From a virus, in IMG/VR virus record IMGVR_UViG_3300035698_026342, positions 1-26,206 of that record: DNA of 26,206 nucleotides; one strand, 5' to 3'. The notes beneath the pieces were generated by a model, which was not told where the DNA came from, made no database searches, and worked only from the letters and a program-made list of their open reading frames with translations. This document shows, one piece after another, positions 1 through 8,092 of the stretch. Position numbers and translations under genes: made by a program. Each line of letters opens with the position of its first letter. Positions within the stretch are counted from its first letter, which is position 1.

Positions 1-2933
1 ATAGCGGTAGTTGAATTTGCTCCTCTTGTGCAATCAGTAAAATGAGTTGAATCTGTTCCAGAATAAATTATTTGTTCGTTTCCAATATTTATTGTTCCGA
101 TTGAATCAAAATCAGTTGTCCCTGAAACAGGAATTGATGTTTGTGTTTCATTAATAAAAGAAGTAGATTCTCCAAAAGAAGTTCTAACTGAATTACTTAA
201 TCGCATTTCATCAAGATACCCTGAAAAAGTTCCAATTTGTCTTGCTCCAGGAACTCCACTTCCAATAGAATAAGTTCCATTATGAACTGAATCTAAAACT
301 CCATTTAAATAAATTCTTGCTTCAGTGCTTCCTGAATCCCATGTTACAGCTAAATGGTTCCACTCATTAACAGAAACATCATTTGTCGAAGTAAAAGGTA
401 AACTTGTTGGAGTTTCCCTAAAATAGACATTTAATTTTCTAGCAGAATCAATATATATACTTAAATTAATATTAGCAATAGTTGCTTCCCGTGAATATAT
501 TATTTGTTCTCTTGGGCCATCTCCAACAGAATAAACCCATCCTTCAAAAGTTCCTGAAGGCATATTATATAACCACAAATCATAAGGAGAACCAGTATAA
601 ACAAAATAACTTCCAGTATTCATTTCTCCAACAGAATATGAACCAATTTTATTTCCTGAACTAATATAAGTTACTGCACCAGAAACCCCTAAATCTAAGC
701 CACTTGGACCAGAATCAGTTCCGTTGTTTTCAAAATGATATAAAAAATTTGTGTTTGAATCAGAAGAATAAGCAGACACTTCTCCTCCACTAACTTCAGT
801 CCAATTAGGAGAGGCATCATAATAAGTTGTAGAAAATTGATTAATTCCATCTCCTTTTCCAATTGCAACAACATAATTAGCTAACTTTTCAATGTCTTCT
901 TCATAGCTAACTCCATAAGCATTCTGATTTGCTCCGGTAGTATTGAACGTCATTTTTGAAGTAGTGTCTCTTAAACCAACATTAATTACATCTTGTGCTT
1001 CCCCTATATGAGTCATCCACCAATCTAATCCAGCTTGCTCTGCTGTAGCAGCTACTGCTCTTAACTTATCTTCATCATCAAATCTAATTGTTAATCCAGG
1101 AATAGAATCATTTTGCCCTATATTAACAATCCAAGGATTATTGTTATTTAATGAATAATTTCCTAATCCAAGAGTTTTACCTGAACCAGAATTATATACT
1201 TCAGCTTGTTGTTCTTCTGTTAAAGAAAAATCATAAACTCTTATGTCATCAAAATAAAATCCAGTAGGAGGTAATGAAGCAGGGTGTCCTACATAAAAAT
1301 TAGTGAAAGCTATTGCATCATCTTGTAAAAATTTTCCAGTAGCAGTGTTTGAATTAATATTAATAACAATGTTTTTATTTGAACTATCATAAGTTATACA
1401 AATCCAGTACCAGTTTCCAGAAACAGGAGTTAAAGGAGTTGAAACCACTTCCCCTCCAGTTCCATTCTTCCCTAATTGAAACTTCCATAATCCATCAGAA
1501 TAATCATAAATAACATATCCTTGAAGTTCAGTAGAAATATTCCCAAAATAAATCAAATAAACATCCTCAGTTGGTTCAGCGTTACAATAAGCCCAAAAAG
1601 AAACTGAAAAAGAATTATCTGAACTAAATCCATTAAAAGTTGTATTCTCAAATCTATTAACTAAAGAATAAGGCCCTCTTGCGCTGTCAATTTTTCCTGT
1701 TTGATTAGGAACAACGCCTCTTTGAGTTAAATCGTCTCCAGTACCAACACTATCAATTACGTCTCTGGTTCCCTCCATTTTCCACCAATTTGTTTCTAAA
1801 CTTTGAGTTTCAGGATTATCTGAATAAGAACAAAGTGTTTTTATTATAGTATCTGAATTAACATTAGTAAAAACACTTCTCCCTTCAACATAATTAGGAA
1901 AAACTTTTCTTTCAGCTAATGTTTTTGCCATTCCATAACCAGTTATTTTACAATCAAATTCTGTTAAATATTCAACTGAACCAATTTTTCCTTTTTGAAT
2001 TAAATTATTTGTGTTATCAAAATAAAAATAAACGATTGCTCCTTTTTTTATGTAAGCTTTATCAGCATCTTCTATTCCAGTTAATTCACATTCAAACTGA
2101 CTTAACTGACTTAATTTTCTTATTGTTTTAACACTCATATACCTATCAGCGAAATCTTGTCCTTCAATTAAAAGCAAAACAGTACCCTCTTTCTCTAAAT
2201 AAATTCTTGCATTCAAATTGTTTTCTCCTGTGATTTTTGTTTTAATAAATCCGTTTAATAAAACATCATTTGAATCAGGAACTCCTAATGAATTATCTGT
2301 TCCACTTCCAGAATTATAAATAAAATCTTGTTGAGTTGAAGATAAGATAAAATCATAAAATCTAAAATCTTCCATGTAAAAATCCTTTGTAGGATTAGAT
2401 GAAGGATGACTCATATAAAATTTATCAAAACTTGTAGCAGAGCCTTGTGCATAAGTTCCTGTTCCTTCAGTGCCATTGTCTATGTTTAAAGTCATTGATC
2501 CGTCAGAACCATCATAAGTTACACAAATCCAATACCAATTACCACTTGAAGCAGCGGTTGTTTGAGTTATTGCATCACTACCAACTCCGTTCTTTCCTAA
2601 CTGAAAAATCCATCTTCCAGGGTCATAATCATAAATTATATATCCTTGAAATTGGTTTGCTGAATCACCAAAAAACATACAAAAATTATCTGCATCAGGA
2701 TTCTGAAAACAATATGACCAAAAAGAAACAGAAAAAGATTGTGTACTACTAAATCCACTGAAAGTTGTGTTATCAAATCTGTTTGAAGTAGAAAATGGTC
2801 CTCTTGAAGCATCAACGTGTCCTGTTTGAGAAGCAACAGTTCCTTGTTCAGTTAAATTATCAGTGTTATCTGAACTGTCAATTGCGTTTCCAGTTGCTTC
2901 GTTAAGTCTCCACCATCTCCATTCTAAACCCAT
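1..2933 (-). CDS. Tail hub/adhesin with three LamG-like domains (partial, C-terminus off the left edge)
   Basis: One open frame runs from ATG at 2933 to the window edge (about 977 codons, no stop), so the protein is larger than seen here. Three concanavalin A/LamG-like domains can be read at about residues 1-205, 383-581 and 726-921. Each opens with a W/F-x-E-N/G-D/G-x-x-D-S/N pattern and ends in a 'YNSGSG' or 'SNSVR' strand. Residues 226-242 hold two copies of the 'LLNaRIK' repeat found in the fibre genes at 8093-12975. Residues 245-368 and 595-690 ('EFDCKITGYG', 'LAERKVFPNY') resemble phage tail-hub/baseplate domains into which the LamG modules seem inserted. It starts 4 nt after the stop of the distal tail gene. 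Inferred role: receptor or glycan binding at the tail tip. Domain names come from reading the translation, without a search. Confidence 0.75.
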   Translation of the reverse strand, partial: MGLEWRWWRLNEATGNAIDSSDNTDNLTEQGTVASQTGHVDASRGPFSTSNRFDNTTFSGFSSTQSFSVSFWSYCFQNPDADNFCMFFGDSANQFQGYIIYDYDPGRWIFQLGKNGVGSDAITQTTAASSGNWYWICVTYDGSDGSMTLNIDNGTEGTGTYAQGSATSFDKFYMSHPSSNPTKDFYMEDFRFYDFILSSTQQDFIYNSGSGTDNSLGVPDSNDVLLNGFIKTKITGENNLNARIYLEKEGTVLLLIEGQDFADRYMSVKTIRKLSQLSQFECELTGIEDADKAYIKKGAIVYFYFDNTNNLIQKGKIGSVEYLTEFDCKITGYGMAKTLAERKVFPNYVEGRSVFTNVNSDTIIKTLCSYSDNPETQSLETNWWKMEGTRDVIDSVGTGDDLTQRGVVPNQTGKIDSARGPYSLVNRFENTTFNGFSSDNSFSVSFWAYCNAEPTEDVYLIYFGNISTELQGYVIYDYSDGLWKFQLGKNGTGGEVVSTPLTPVSGNWYWICITYDSSNKNIVININSNTATGKFLQDDAIAFTNFYVGHPASLPPTGFYFDDIRVYDFSLTEEQQAEVYNSGSGKTLGLGNYSLNNNNPWIVNIGQNDSIPGLTIRFDDEDKLRAVAATAEQAGLDWWMTHIGEAQDVINVGLRDTTSKMTFNTTGANQNAYGVSYEEDIEKLANYVVAIGKGDGINQFSTTYYDASPNWTEVSGGEVSAYSSDSNTNFLYHFENNGTDSGPSGLDLGVSGAVTYISSGNKIGSYSVGEMNTGSYFVYTGSPYDLWLYNMPSGTFEGWVYSVGDGPREQIIYSREATIANINLSIYIDSARKLNVYFRETPTSLPFTSTNDVSVNEWNHLAVTWDSGSTEARIYLNGVLDSVHNGTYSIGSGVPGARQIGTFSGYLDEMRLSNSVRTSFGESTSFINETQTSIPVSGTTDFDSIGTINIGNEQIIYSGTDSTHFTDCTRGANSTTA

Positions 2934-2937
2934 TCAA

Positions 2938-3342
2938 TCACGACCTAGAACTACCGCAAATAAATTCAATACTTGAATTATAAACATTAGGGATTCCGCC
3001 TCTTTCTTTAAATTTATATTTAGTTACATTTCCAGTGAAAGTTCCATCTGAACCATTATGAAAATGAAAAGTTCCTCCTGCTTCGATGATTGTTTTTAAT
3101 TCACTTTTTTGTTGCCAAGCAGTGCTTCCTCCGACAATGTTTTGAATTTTTCCATTGACAAAAAATCTTCTAGTTTGTTTTTTGAAATCCTGAAGGATTA
3201 CAATTGCTCCGCTTGAAGCATGTTTTGTTTTACTCAATCCTCTTTCAATTGTAATTATTGTTTTAGCAAATTCTTCTGAAACATCAGTCATATTTACTCC
3301 AATAGTTGAACTTCCATCAGTAAAATAAACGCTTCCAGTCAT
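2938..3342 (-). CDS. Distal tail / baseplate protein (134 aa)
   Basis: Small beta-rich protein without transmembrane segments, directly after the tape measure gene, where distal tail (Dit-like) or baseplate proteins are normally encoded. The frame extends upstream to a GTG at 3351. I choose ATG 3342 because GGGTGG lies 5 nt before it and because it forms a TAATG overlap with the tape measure stop, a typical translational-coupling junction. Notable pieces are 'FHFHNGSDGTF' near the middle and a Ser/Arg-rich end. The family is not recognised from sequence; the role is inferred from position only. Confidence 0.65.
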   Translation of the reverse strand: MTGSVYFTDGSSTIGVNMTDVSEEFAKTIITIERGLSKTKHASSGAIVILQDFKKQTRRFFVNGKIQNIVGGSTAWQQKSELKTIIEAGGTFHFHNGSDGTFTGNVTKYKFKERGGIPNVYNSSIEFICGSSRS

Positions 3343-4778
3343 TATTTCCACCCACTTGTAAGTCTTCTAAAATCTGATTCCATGCTTTGATTCAATTCTC
3401 TTTTCAAAGTATCTAAATCACTTCTGGAAGCAGAATTAATATTAATTGTAATATTTGAAACAAAAGAAGCTTCGTTGTTTCCGTAACTATTGTTTCCTCT
3501 GCCTAACGCGCTTGTGTCTTTCATTCCAATAATAGTATCTTGTGGACTAAATCTAACTGGGGCTTGTCCTGGTCTAAACAAGAAATCTTCAAAACCAAGA
3601 AAATTCCCTGCTCCGCCAACTACATTATCAACACCTGCGGTGATTCCTCCAACAAAATCTCCAGTTCCTTTAATGAAATCTCTTACTTCTTTAGGAATAG
3701 CATCCCAAATAGCATTTCCGATTTTATGTGCAATTGATTTAATTCCATCAACAAAACCTTTAATGAAATTAACTCCTAAATCAAACATTGTTGATTTTAG
3801 TTTTTTATCCCATTCGTTTATAACATCCCAAACACTATTTAAAAAATCCCATACTTTTCCAGGGAGTTTTTTTAATTCATCAACTAAAGCACCAACTAAT
3901 TTTGGAGCCATTTCTTTCAACTTATCTATCCATTTTAATGCCCAGGTACCAATAGCTATTAAAACATCAATAAAAAAACCAATCATGGCTTCAACAATTT
4001 TGTCTAACCCCATAAAAATTTCAAGAATTCCATCTATCATTCCTTGAATCCCTTTTAAGATTTTATCAGGGTCTACTTCTATGATTCCTATTATTACATC
4101 AAACAATCCTTGAAAAAAAGTTATTATTCCATCAATTATTGTTTTAACTCCATTAAAAAAAGTTTCAAAATGTTCTCTTATGTTTCCAAAGTTTGTTTCC
4201 CAAGCTAACCAAAGCAATGCAATAACTGCAATAATAATTAAAAGTGGAACGATAATCGCACCGAATGCTGCGCCAAGTGCAGGCAATAATCCTCCTGCTG
4301 CTCCTAATCCTGCAGGGCCTAACAACAAAGCTATTCCTGCAATCATAGGAATTAAAGATAAAATCACTCCCATAATCAAAAAGAATGCGCCAATAGCTAA
4401 TTGCATTCCTTCAGGTAAATTATAAAAAACATCAAGCAAGCCATATAAAATATCTAATAAAGGATCTAAAATTGGTTCAACTGCTGCTAGTAAACCAAAA
4501 GTGAATTCCATGAAAAGAGAATTTAAATAAATTTGAAAAATTAAATCTCTTAATCCGCCAAAAACTCTATTCAATTGCATTGACAAAAACATTATGTTAA
4601 GCCAGGTTCCATAAGTAGCAGTAAAGGCATTATTCATTTTGTCTACTTCTTTAGTCATGCCTTTTACTTGAACTTGACCTTCTGTAATCGAATTGATCAT
4701 TTGTTTAAAGGGTTTTGTGAATGCATCAACAAATTTCGCAAGATATTTGAATGACCCAACTAATATTTCAAACGCCAT
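3342..4778 (-). CDS. Tail tape measure protein (478 aa)
   Basis: Sets tail length and occupies the tail lumen before DNA ejection, by family knowledge. The protein has an amphipathic N-terminal part, a long hydrophobic core at about residues 75-195 with stretches such as 'IIVPLLIIIAVIALLWLAW', then Phe/Ile/Asp-rich repeats of the type 'GIxxFFxGLFDxIIGII', and a polar C-terminus. It lies directly downstream of the -1 frameshifted tail chaperone, the canonical order G-GT-tape measure. The start is ATG 4778 with GAGG upstream, overlapping the end of the previous gene. At 478 aa it is short for a tape measure. Since tape length scales with tail length, this predicts a short siphovirus-type or a myovirus-type tail; no sheath gene is visible in the window. 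Confidence 0.85.
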   Translation of the reverse strand: MAFEILVGSFKYLAKFVDAFTKPFKQMINSITEGQVQVKGMTKEVDKMNNAFTATYGTWLNIMFLSMQLNRVFGGLRDLIFQIYLNSLFMEFTFGLLAAVEPILDPLLDILYGLLDVFYNLPEGMQLAIGAFFLIMGVILSLIPMIAGIALLLGPAGLGAAGGLLPALGAAFGAIIVPLLIIIAVIALLWLAWETNFGNIREHFETFFNGVKTIIDGIITFFQGLFDVIIGIIEVDPDKILKGIQGMIDGILEIFMGLDKIVEAMIGFFIDVLIAIGTWALKWIDKLKEMAPKLVGALVDELKKLPGKVWDFLNSVWDVINEWDKKLKSTMFDLGVNFIKGFVDGIKSIAHKIGNAIWDAIPKEVRDFIKGTGDFVGGITAGVDNVVGGAGNFLGFEDFLFRPGQAPVRFSPQDTIIGMKDTSALGRGNNSYGNNEASFVSNITININSASRSDLDTLKRELNQSMESDFRRLTSGWK

Positions 4779-4781
4779 TTT

Positions 4782-5009
4782 TTATCCTCTCTTACCTCTA
4801 CTTTTTGATTCTAAATCCCTTTGTTGTGCTTTAACTTTTCTGTCTTCTTTACTCATTAATTCTCTTAACTTAAATGCTGCGGGAAAAGGAATTTCATTTA
4901 CGTCTTTTAAGTTCCAATTGAATCTTGCCATGAAATCATAAACCATATTGTCCATCATTTCATCAGCAGTCATTGGAAGGTCTATCCAGACTCCTTGCCC
5001 GCCATCAAC
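4782..5009 (-). CDS. Tail assembly chaperone, -1 frameshift extension (GT domain)
   Basis: This is the downstream part of the tail chaperone, reached only by a -1 slip at 5009-5015. After the slip the reading continues GTT GAT GGC and gives a 75-residue tail with 'GVWIDLPMTADEMMDNM', which looks like real protein and stays open through the end of the zero-frame ORF. The fused product would be 100 + 75 = 175 aa. An ATG at 4973 could open the same frame alone, but no Shine-Dalgarno precedes it. In long-tailed phages such G/GT pairs bind the tape measure and the tube protein during tail assembly. Position between tube and tape measure genes fits exactly. Confidence 0.75.
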   Translation of the reverse strand, partial: VDGGQGVWIDLPMTADEMMDNMVYDFMARFNWNLKDVNEIPFPAAFKLRELMSKEDRKVKAQQRDLESKSRGKRG

Positions 5010-5308
5010 TTTTTTAATTCTGCCTCCGTTATCTTCATTCCATGAAGTTCCATTACAGCCTTACCTAAATCATTCAAATACTTGAGACTTATGTTATTAA
5101 ATTCGTCTTCTGTCATGTCCGGGTAGCTTTTTTTTAGCACTGTCTTCATTAAATCTATTGCTGCTTCTGTTTGATCGCTTTTCTTCTCTGAATCCATTAG
5201 ACTAACTAAGCTTTTTCTTTCACCTAGAGTTAAAGGAATCAAAGTAAATTCTTCAGTTCCTAATTTGATTTTCTTTGGCTCAGTAGCCAAACTATTTATT
5301 TTACTCAT
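4982..5308 (-). CDS. Tail assembly chaperone, zero-frame product (G-like, 108 aa)
   Basis: Small, charged, mostly helical protein between the tail tube and tape measure genes, the conserved place for the abundant tail chaperone G. Its start has a clear GAGGTG 6 nt before ATG. The zero frame ends eight codons after the heptamer A AAA AAG, so most ribosomes make the 108-aa form and a minority the 175-aa GT form. Sequence features: 'FTLIPLTLGERKSLVSLM' near residue 25, then a Lys/Glu-rich helical part and a C-terminal 'ELKKLMAGKESG'. Function is inferred from gene order and the frameshift signal, not from recognised homology. Confidence 0.75.
   Translation of the reverse strand: MSKINSLATEPKKIKLGTEEFTLIPLTLGERKSLVSLMDSEKKSDQTEAAIDLMKTVLKKSYPDMTEDEFNNISLKYLNDLGKAVMELHGMKITEAELKKLMAGKESG
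5009..5015 (-). promoter_or_regulatory. Programmed -1 ribosomal frameshift site (A AAA AAG)
   Basis: On the minus strand the zero-frame codons read TTA AAA AAG, giving the canonical -1 slippery heptamer A AAA AAG, the same as in E. coli dnaX. AAG is codon 100 of the G-like gene. A GC-containing stretch follows, but I did not find a convincing hairpin by eye. Confidence 0.75.
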
Positions 5309-5333
5309 ATTTTACACCTCGCTTGGTTTAAAA

Positions 5334-6317
5334 CTACTGCGGAGCACTTCCAGCAGCAGCATCAACTTTAACTAGCATTCCACAACTTGTTGGCTTCCAA
5401 GTTAAAGTTTGTTCTAATACGCCTTCTTTTTTGGTTGGTTGAGTACAATTCGTTGCTTTGCATCCACTCATCCAAATTTGAGTACTATCTGTTCCACTTG
5501 TTCTTTGGAAATAAAAGTTTGCGTTAAATTCAGAACCTGCTCTATAAAGATTATTATAAATATCTCCGCCTGTTCCTGCAGTCATATTCATTACAGTTTC
5601 TGCATCATATTCTCTTGGTCCAGGAATTGGTTCACCAATTGCTCTTGAAGGATTACCAGTATTAGTTCCTGATTGTCCAGTGTAATGAGCAGTAATCATT
5701 CCGTTTTTTCCAGTCCAATGCCCAGATTTGCTTTCAGTTAAATATCCGTCTAATCCTCCGCCTGAAATTTGTGTTCTAACCATACTCCACATATAAGGAA
5801 CTGAACCAATTGCAGTAACTGCTGTTGCTGCAGCAGAACCAACAGTAACTGATTGTGCAATATAATCAATTTCTTCGTTTATTGGTCCGCCTTCATCCCA
5901 TTTAAAACTCAAAGTATCTAAAACACAACCATTAATTGTTCTCTGTAAACCCTCGTTAGCAATTGTTTCTTGAGTGTCTTGAATTCCAAAAGAAGGAATT
6001 GTGCCTGATTCAGTAATAGTTCTTATAGAAACTGGACTTCCAGTATGAGCTATTCCTCCAAAAAAATAATGCCATAAATCAGGGACTTGAGATAAAGCTG
6101 AAACTTTTCCAGTGAATTCTTGTCCTTCATCAATAAAAGTATGAATGTTTCTACTAGCGCCTCCAACATACCTATATGCTGTTCTTTTTTCATCTTCTGA
6201 TGGAGTATGCTCTTGCACTAAACCAAACCAATATTTAGTTGCTCCGGGTCCAGCGCCATAACTTGTTTCTGGTGCCCAAGATGTTTTTGTATCTGCTCCT
6301 ATTATTACTCTAACCAT
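5334..6317 (-). CDS. Major tail tube protein (327 aa)
   Basis: Beta-rich, Gly/Thr-rich protein just upstream of the tail chaperone and downstream of the tail terminator, the standard place for the tube subunit that polymerises around the tape measure. The opening 'IIGADTKTSWAPETSYG' is typical of tube proteins that list a sample-like N-terminal strand, and the body has several 'G-x-x-F/V' turns. Two Cys pairs near the C-terminus ('SGCKATNC') are notable and could form a disulfide or bind metal. The start has GGGTGAT 4 nt upstream of ATG. At 327 aa it is long for a plain tube protein, so an extra surface domain is likely. Confidence 0.75.
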   Translation of the reverse strand: MVRVIIGADTKTSWAPETSYGAGPGATKYWFGLVQEHTPSEDEKRTAYRYVGGASRNIHTFIDEGQEFTGKVSALSQVPDLWHYFFGGIAHTGSPVSIRTITESGTIPSFGIQDTQETIANEGLQRTINGCVLDTLSFKWDEGGPINEEIDYIAQSVTVGSAAATAVTAIGSVPYMWSMVRTQISGGGLDGYLTESKSGHWTGKNGMITAHYTGQSGTNTGNPSRAIGEPIPGPREYDAETVMNMTAGTGGDIYNNLYRAGSEFNANFYFQRTSGTDSTQIWMSGCKATNCTQPTKKEGVLEQTLTWKPTSCGMLVKVDAAAGSAPQ

Positions 6318-6322
6318 TTAAA

Positions 6323-6781
6323 TCACCCTACGACAAAATATCCGAATTCACTTCTTTTTCTATGAATTCCTTTTTGTCCCTCCTCATCTATATTATTTTC
6401 TCCAAAAAATTTGAAATCATATAATCCATCTAATTCTGTTCCAGTCCAACCCGCTTGAATTCCTGCTTGACTTGTCTTTAATGTTTGATAAATTGAATCA
6501 TTTAATTCATCTCTTTGTTTTGTTTGCTTGCTCCAAACATTAACTTCGCAAAGAATATTGCTTTTCATTACTTGTGTGTTAGTTCCCATTCGTTCATCTG
6601 ACGATTTATTTCCTTCAATAGTAATTAAAGGATATTCAACTTTTCTTGAAGGAAAAGCAGTAGCTACAAATTTTGTATCAGAACTTCTTGAAGCACTAAT
6701 TGGATCAGTTACTCCTGAAGCAATCAATGCTCTTATTTTCATCACACTATCGTGTATTATTGTACTGCCGCTTACAGTCAT
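6323..6781 (-). CDS. Tail terminator / tail completion protein (152 aa)
   Basis: Located between the gp10-like gene and the tail tube gene. Residues around 'EYPLITIEGNKSSDERMG' followed by 'CEVNVWSKQTKQRDELNDSIYQTL' fit the tail terminator family, in which an alpha-beta domain presents an 'x-P-x-h-x-h' strand and a helix after a V-x-V-W-S strand. It would form the ring that stops tube growth and joins tail to head. The leader upstream of ATG 6781 contains the GAGGG ribosome site and a CCAAGCGAGG block shared with the tail chaperone leader. A promoter candidate lies further upstream at 6805-6838. Confidence 0.65.
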   Translation of the reverse strand: MTVSGSTIIHDSVMKIRALIASGVTDPISASRSSDTKFVATAFPSRKVEYPLITIEGNKSSDERMGTNTQVMKSNILCEVNVWSKQTKQRDELNDSIYQTLKTSQAGIQAGWTGTELDGLYDFKFFGENNIDEEGQKGIHRKRSEFGYFVVG

Positions 6782-6804
6782 TTTGAGACCCTCGCTTGGG
6801 TTAA

Positions 6805-6838
6805 ACTAAAATAGAATAGTTCATTCTACTTTATTAAT
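6805..6838 (-). promoter_or_regulatory. Promoter candidate with TAGAATGA element and dyad
   Basis: On the minus strand ATTAATAA, a TATA-like box, is followed by AGTAGAATGA. The 18 nt at 6821-6838 are identical to 18521-18538. TAGAAT and ATTCTA form a 6-bp dyad that ends in TTTT, so this piece could alternatively act as a weak terminator of the upstream gene. It would start a transcript about 25 nt before ATG 6781 and drive the tail genes. Confidence 0.45.
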
Positions 6839-7180
6839 TTATAGTTTAACAATTGTGGGCTTGGTTGTGAGAAAAGCAGGTTCAACAAAAGGATTTCTAA
6901 CTCTTTTACCGCTTTTAGAAGTGAAACCAAATTCTTGATGTTTTCCATAAGAAACTCCATCTTGTAAAGACCATTCAAAATCTGAAACAGGTTCAATGTT
7001 TAATGAATCTCTTAAAGCTCCTGTTTTAAATGGAGCTAAAACTTTTGATTTAACTAAAACTCTTTCCACGAAATCTTTTAAAGCATTTTTTACTTCTTCT
7101 TTTATTTTATCTTTTTGAATATTAGAATCAGTAATAGCTGCTTCAAAACCAGTTACTTCGAATTCAACCATTGTAGGCAT
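6839..7180 (-). CDS. HK97 gp10-like tail/neck protein (113 aa)
   Basis: The central 'APFKTGALRDS' followed by 'YGKHQEFGF' and a C-terminal 'NPFVEPAF' is the signature of the HK97 gp10-like family of neck/tail-completion proteins. The N-terminal half is an amphipathic helix with a Lys/Glu pattern. The start ATG 7180 overlaps the TAA of the head-closure gene (TAATG), so the two are translationally coupled. By family knowledge it acts at the head-tail junction. Its length matches the short members of the family. Confidence 0.8.
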   Translation of the reverse strand: MPTMVEFEVTGFEAAITDSNIQKDKIKEEVKNALKDFVERVLVKSKVLAPFKTGALRDSLNIEPVSDFEWSLQDGVSYGKHQEFGFTSKSGKRVRNPFVEPAFLTTKPTIVKL

Positions 7181-7578
7181 TATGTTTCCCTGTCTGCTAA
7201 AGTTCTAATAAAAACTCTACTGTAAATGTTTGTTCCACTAATGTAATTGTAATCAAATTGTTTAACCCAATAACTTCCAGAATTAATTACAATCGTAGCA
7301 TCTTCTGCTACTGGAAATCCTCCTGGACAATAAAGTTTTTTATCAGTTAATTTAACTAAACCTTGTTGAACATAAGAATAGTCATCAGAATATTGTTTTC
7401 CTGTAACATTAACCATTACGCATTTATATGAATCAATAACTGCTCCTGAAGAAGTTAAAGTTTCATCATCGTAATCAGTTGCATCATAGGTAATTGTTTT
7501 CAATTGAAGTTTTGCGGTAGAACCATGTTTATTCAAAAACCTTTCAAAAGTAGAACCAGTATCTGAAACAAAACTCAT
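7180..7578 (-). CDS. Head closure / head-tail joining protein (132 aa)
   Basis: Small beta-rich protein between the adaptor and the gp10-like gene, the standard place of the head-closure protein (SPP1 gp16 type). 'KLYCPGGFPVAEDATIVINSGSYWVKQFDY' has the typical strand pattern in which a polar hairpin is followed by a Y/W-x-V strand. The start is well supported: the preceding 27-codon ORF ends in AAAGGTGATTGA, which is the ribosome site for this ATG. Function is inferred from position and fold-like pattern; I cannot confirm it by search. Confidence 0.6.
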   Translation of the reverse strand: MSFVSDTGSTFERFLNKHGSTAKLQLKTITYDATDYDDETLTSSGAVIDSYKCVMVNVTGKQYSDDYSYVQQGLVKLTDKKLYCPGGFPVAEDATIVINSGSYWVKQFDYNYISGTNIYSRVFIRTLADRET

Positions 7579-7662
7579 TCAATCACCTTTACAACTTGAT
7601 TTACCAAAAACCCATCCAATAAAAATTAAAATAATTACAAACAAGATTTCAATGACATCCAT
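7579..7662 (-). CDS. 27-residue single-span membrane peptide
   Basis: Starts with ATG immediately after the TAA of the adaptor gene (TAAATG) and ends where the ribosome site of the head-closure gene sits, so it fills the gap exactly. The peptide is 'MDVIEILFVIILIFIGWVF' followed by a short basic tail with one Cys. Residues 4-20 form one clear transmembrane helix, negative end first. A weak AAGTGGT precedes the start at the usual spacing. It could be a small holin-like or membrane-anchoring peptide, or only a translational coupler. No family is recognised. Confidence 0.5.
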   Translation of the reverse strand: MDVIEILFVIILIFIGWVFGKSSCKGD

Positions 7663-8061
7663 TTAACCACTTCCGCCCCAAACTTTTTTGTAACCAATGC
7701 TTCTTCCAATCATTTTCATTGACATATTTGCTTGAGAAACAAAAGTATCTAATTCAACTTTTTCTGGAATGTCTTTGTTTACTTTAGTTACATTTAATTC
7801 TCCAAGTTTAACATCAAAATCAACTCTTGCTCCAATCATTTTCGCTAAAGTGTAAGCGCAACCAAAATTTCTTAGAATAGTAATATATTTTTCTTCTACA
7901 TTATCTGAATTGATTGTTTCTCCAGTAAAATTCTGGACATCAATTCTTGCTAACTCTACATACTCAACTAAAGTTGCTCCTGAATCAACATACGAAGGTA
8001 TATCGTAAATCTGATTTCTAATGTATTGAGCTATGCTCCCAGTGTTTGCTATTAGTACCAT
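7663..8061 (-). CDS. Head-tail adaptor protein (132 aa)
   Basis: Alpha-helical protein with 'YVELARIDVQNFTGE' and 'ILRNFGCAYTLAKMIG', the pattern of phage adaptor proteins (HK97 gp6 / SPP1 gp15 type): short helices for the portal-attached ring, with an aromatic/Gly-rich C-terminus ('GYKKVWGGSG'). It is the first of the connector genes in transcription order after the fibre genes. The start has AAAGGAGATGAT before ATG. By family knowledge twelve copies dock under the portal. Identification is from pattern and order. Confidence 0.65.
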   Translation of the reverse strand: MVLIANTGSIAQYIRNQIYDIPSYVDSGATLVEYVELARIDVQNFTGETINSDNVEEKYITILRNFGCAYTLAKMIGARVDFDVKLGELNVTKVNKDIPEKVELDTFVSQANMSMKMIGRSIGYKKVWGGSG

Positions 8062-8092
8062 ATTTAAATCATCTCCTTTCTACTTAATAATT

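Noticed and set aside
2636-2836. 66-codon minus-strand ORF
   Set aside because: Other frame of the LamG domain of the hub gene.
3490-4047. Plus-strand ORF of 185 codons
   Set aside because: Antisense of the tape measure gene, with a composition typical of a shadow frame.
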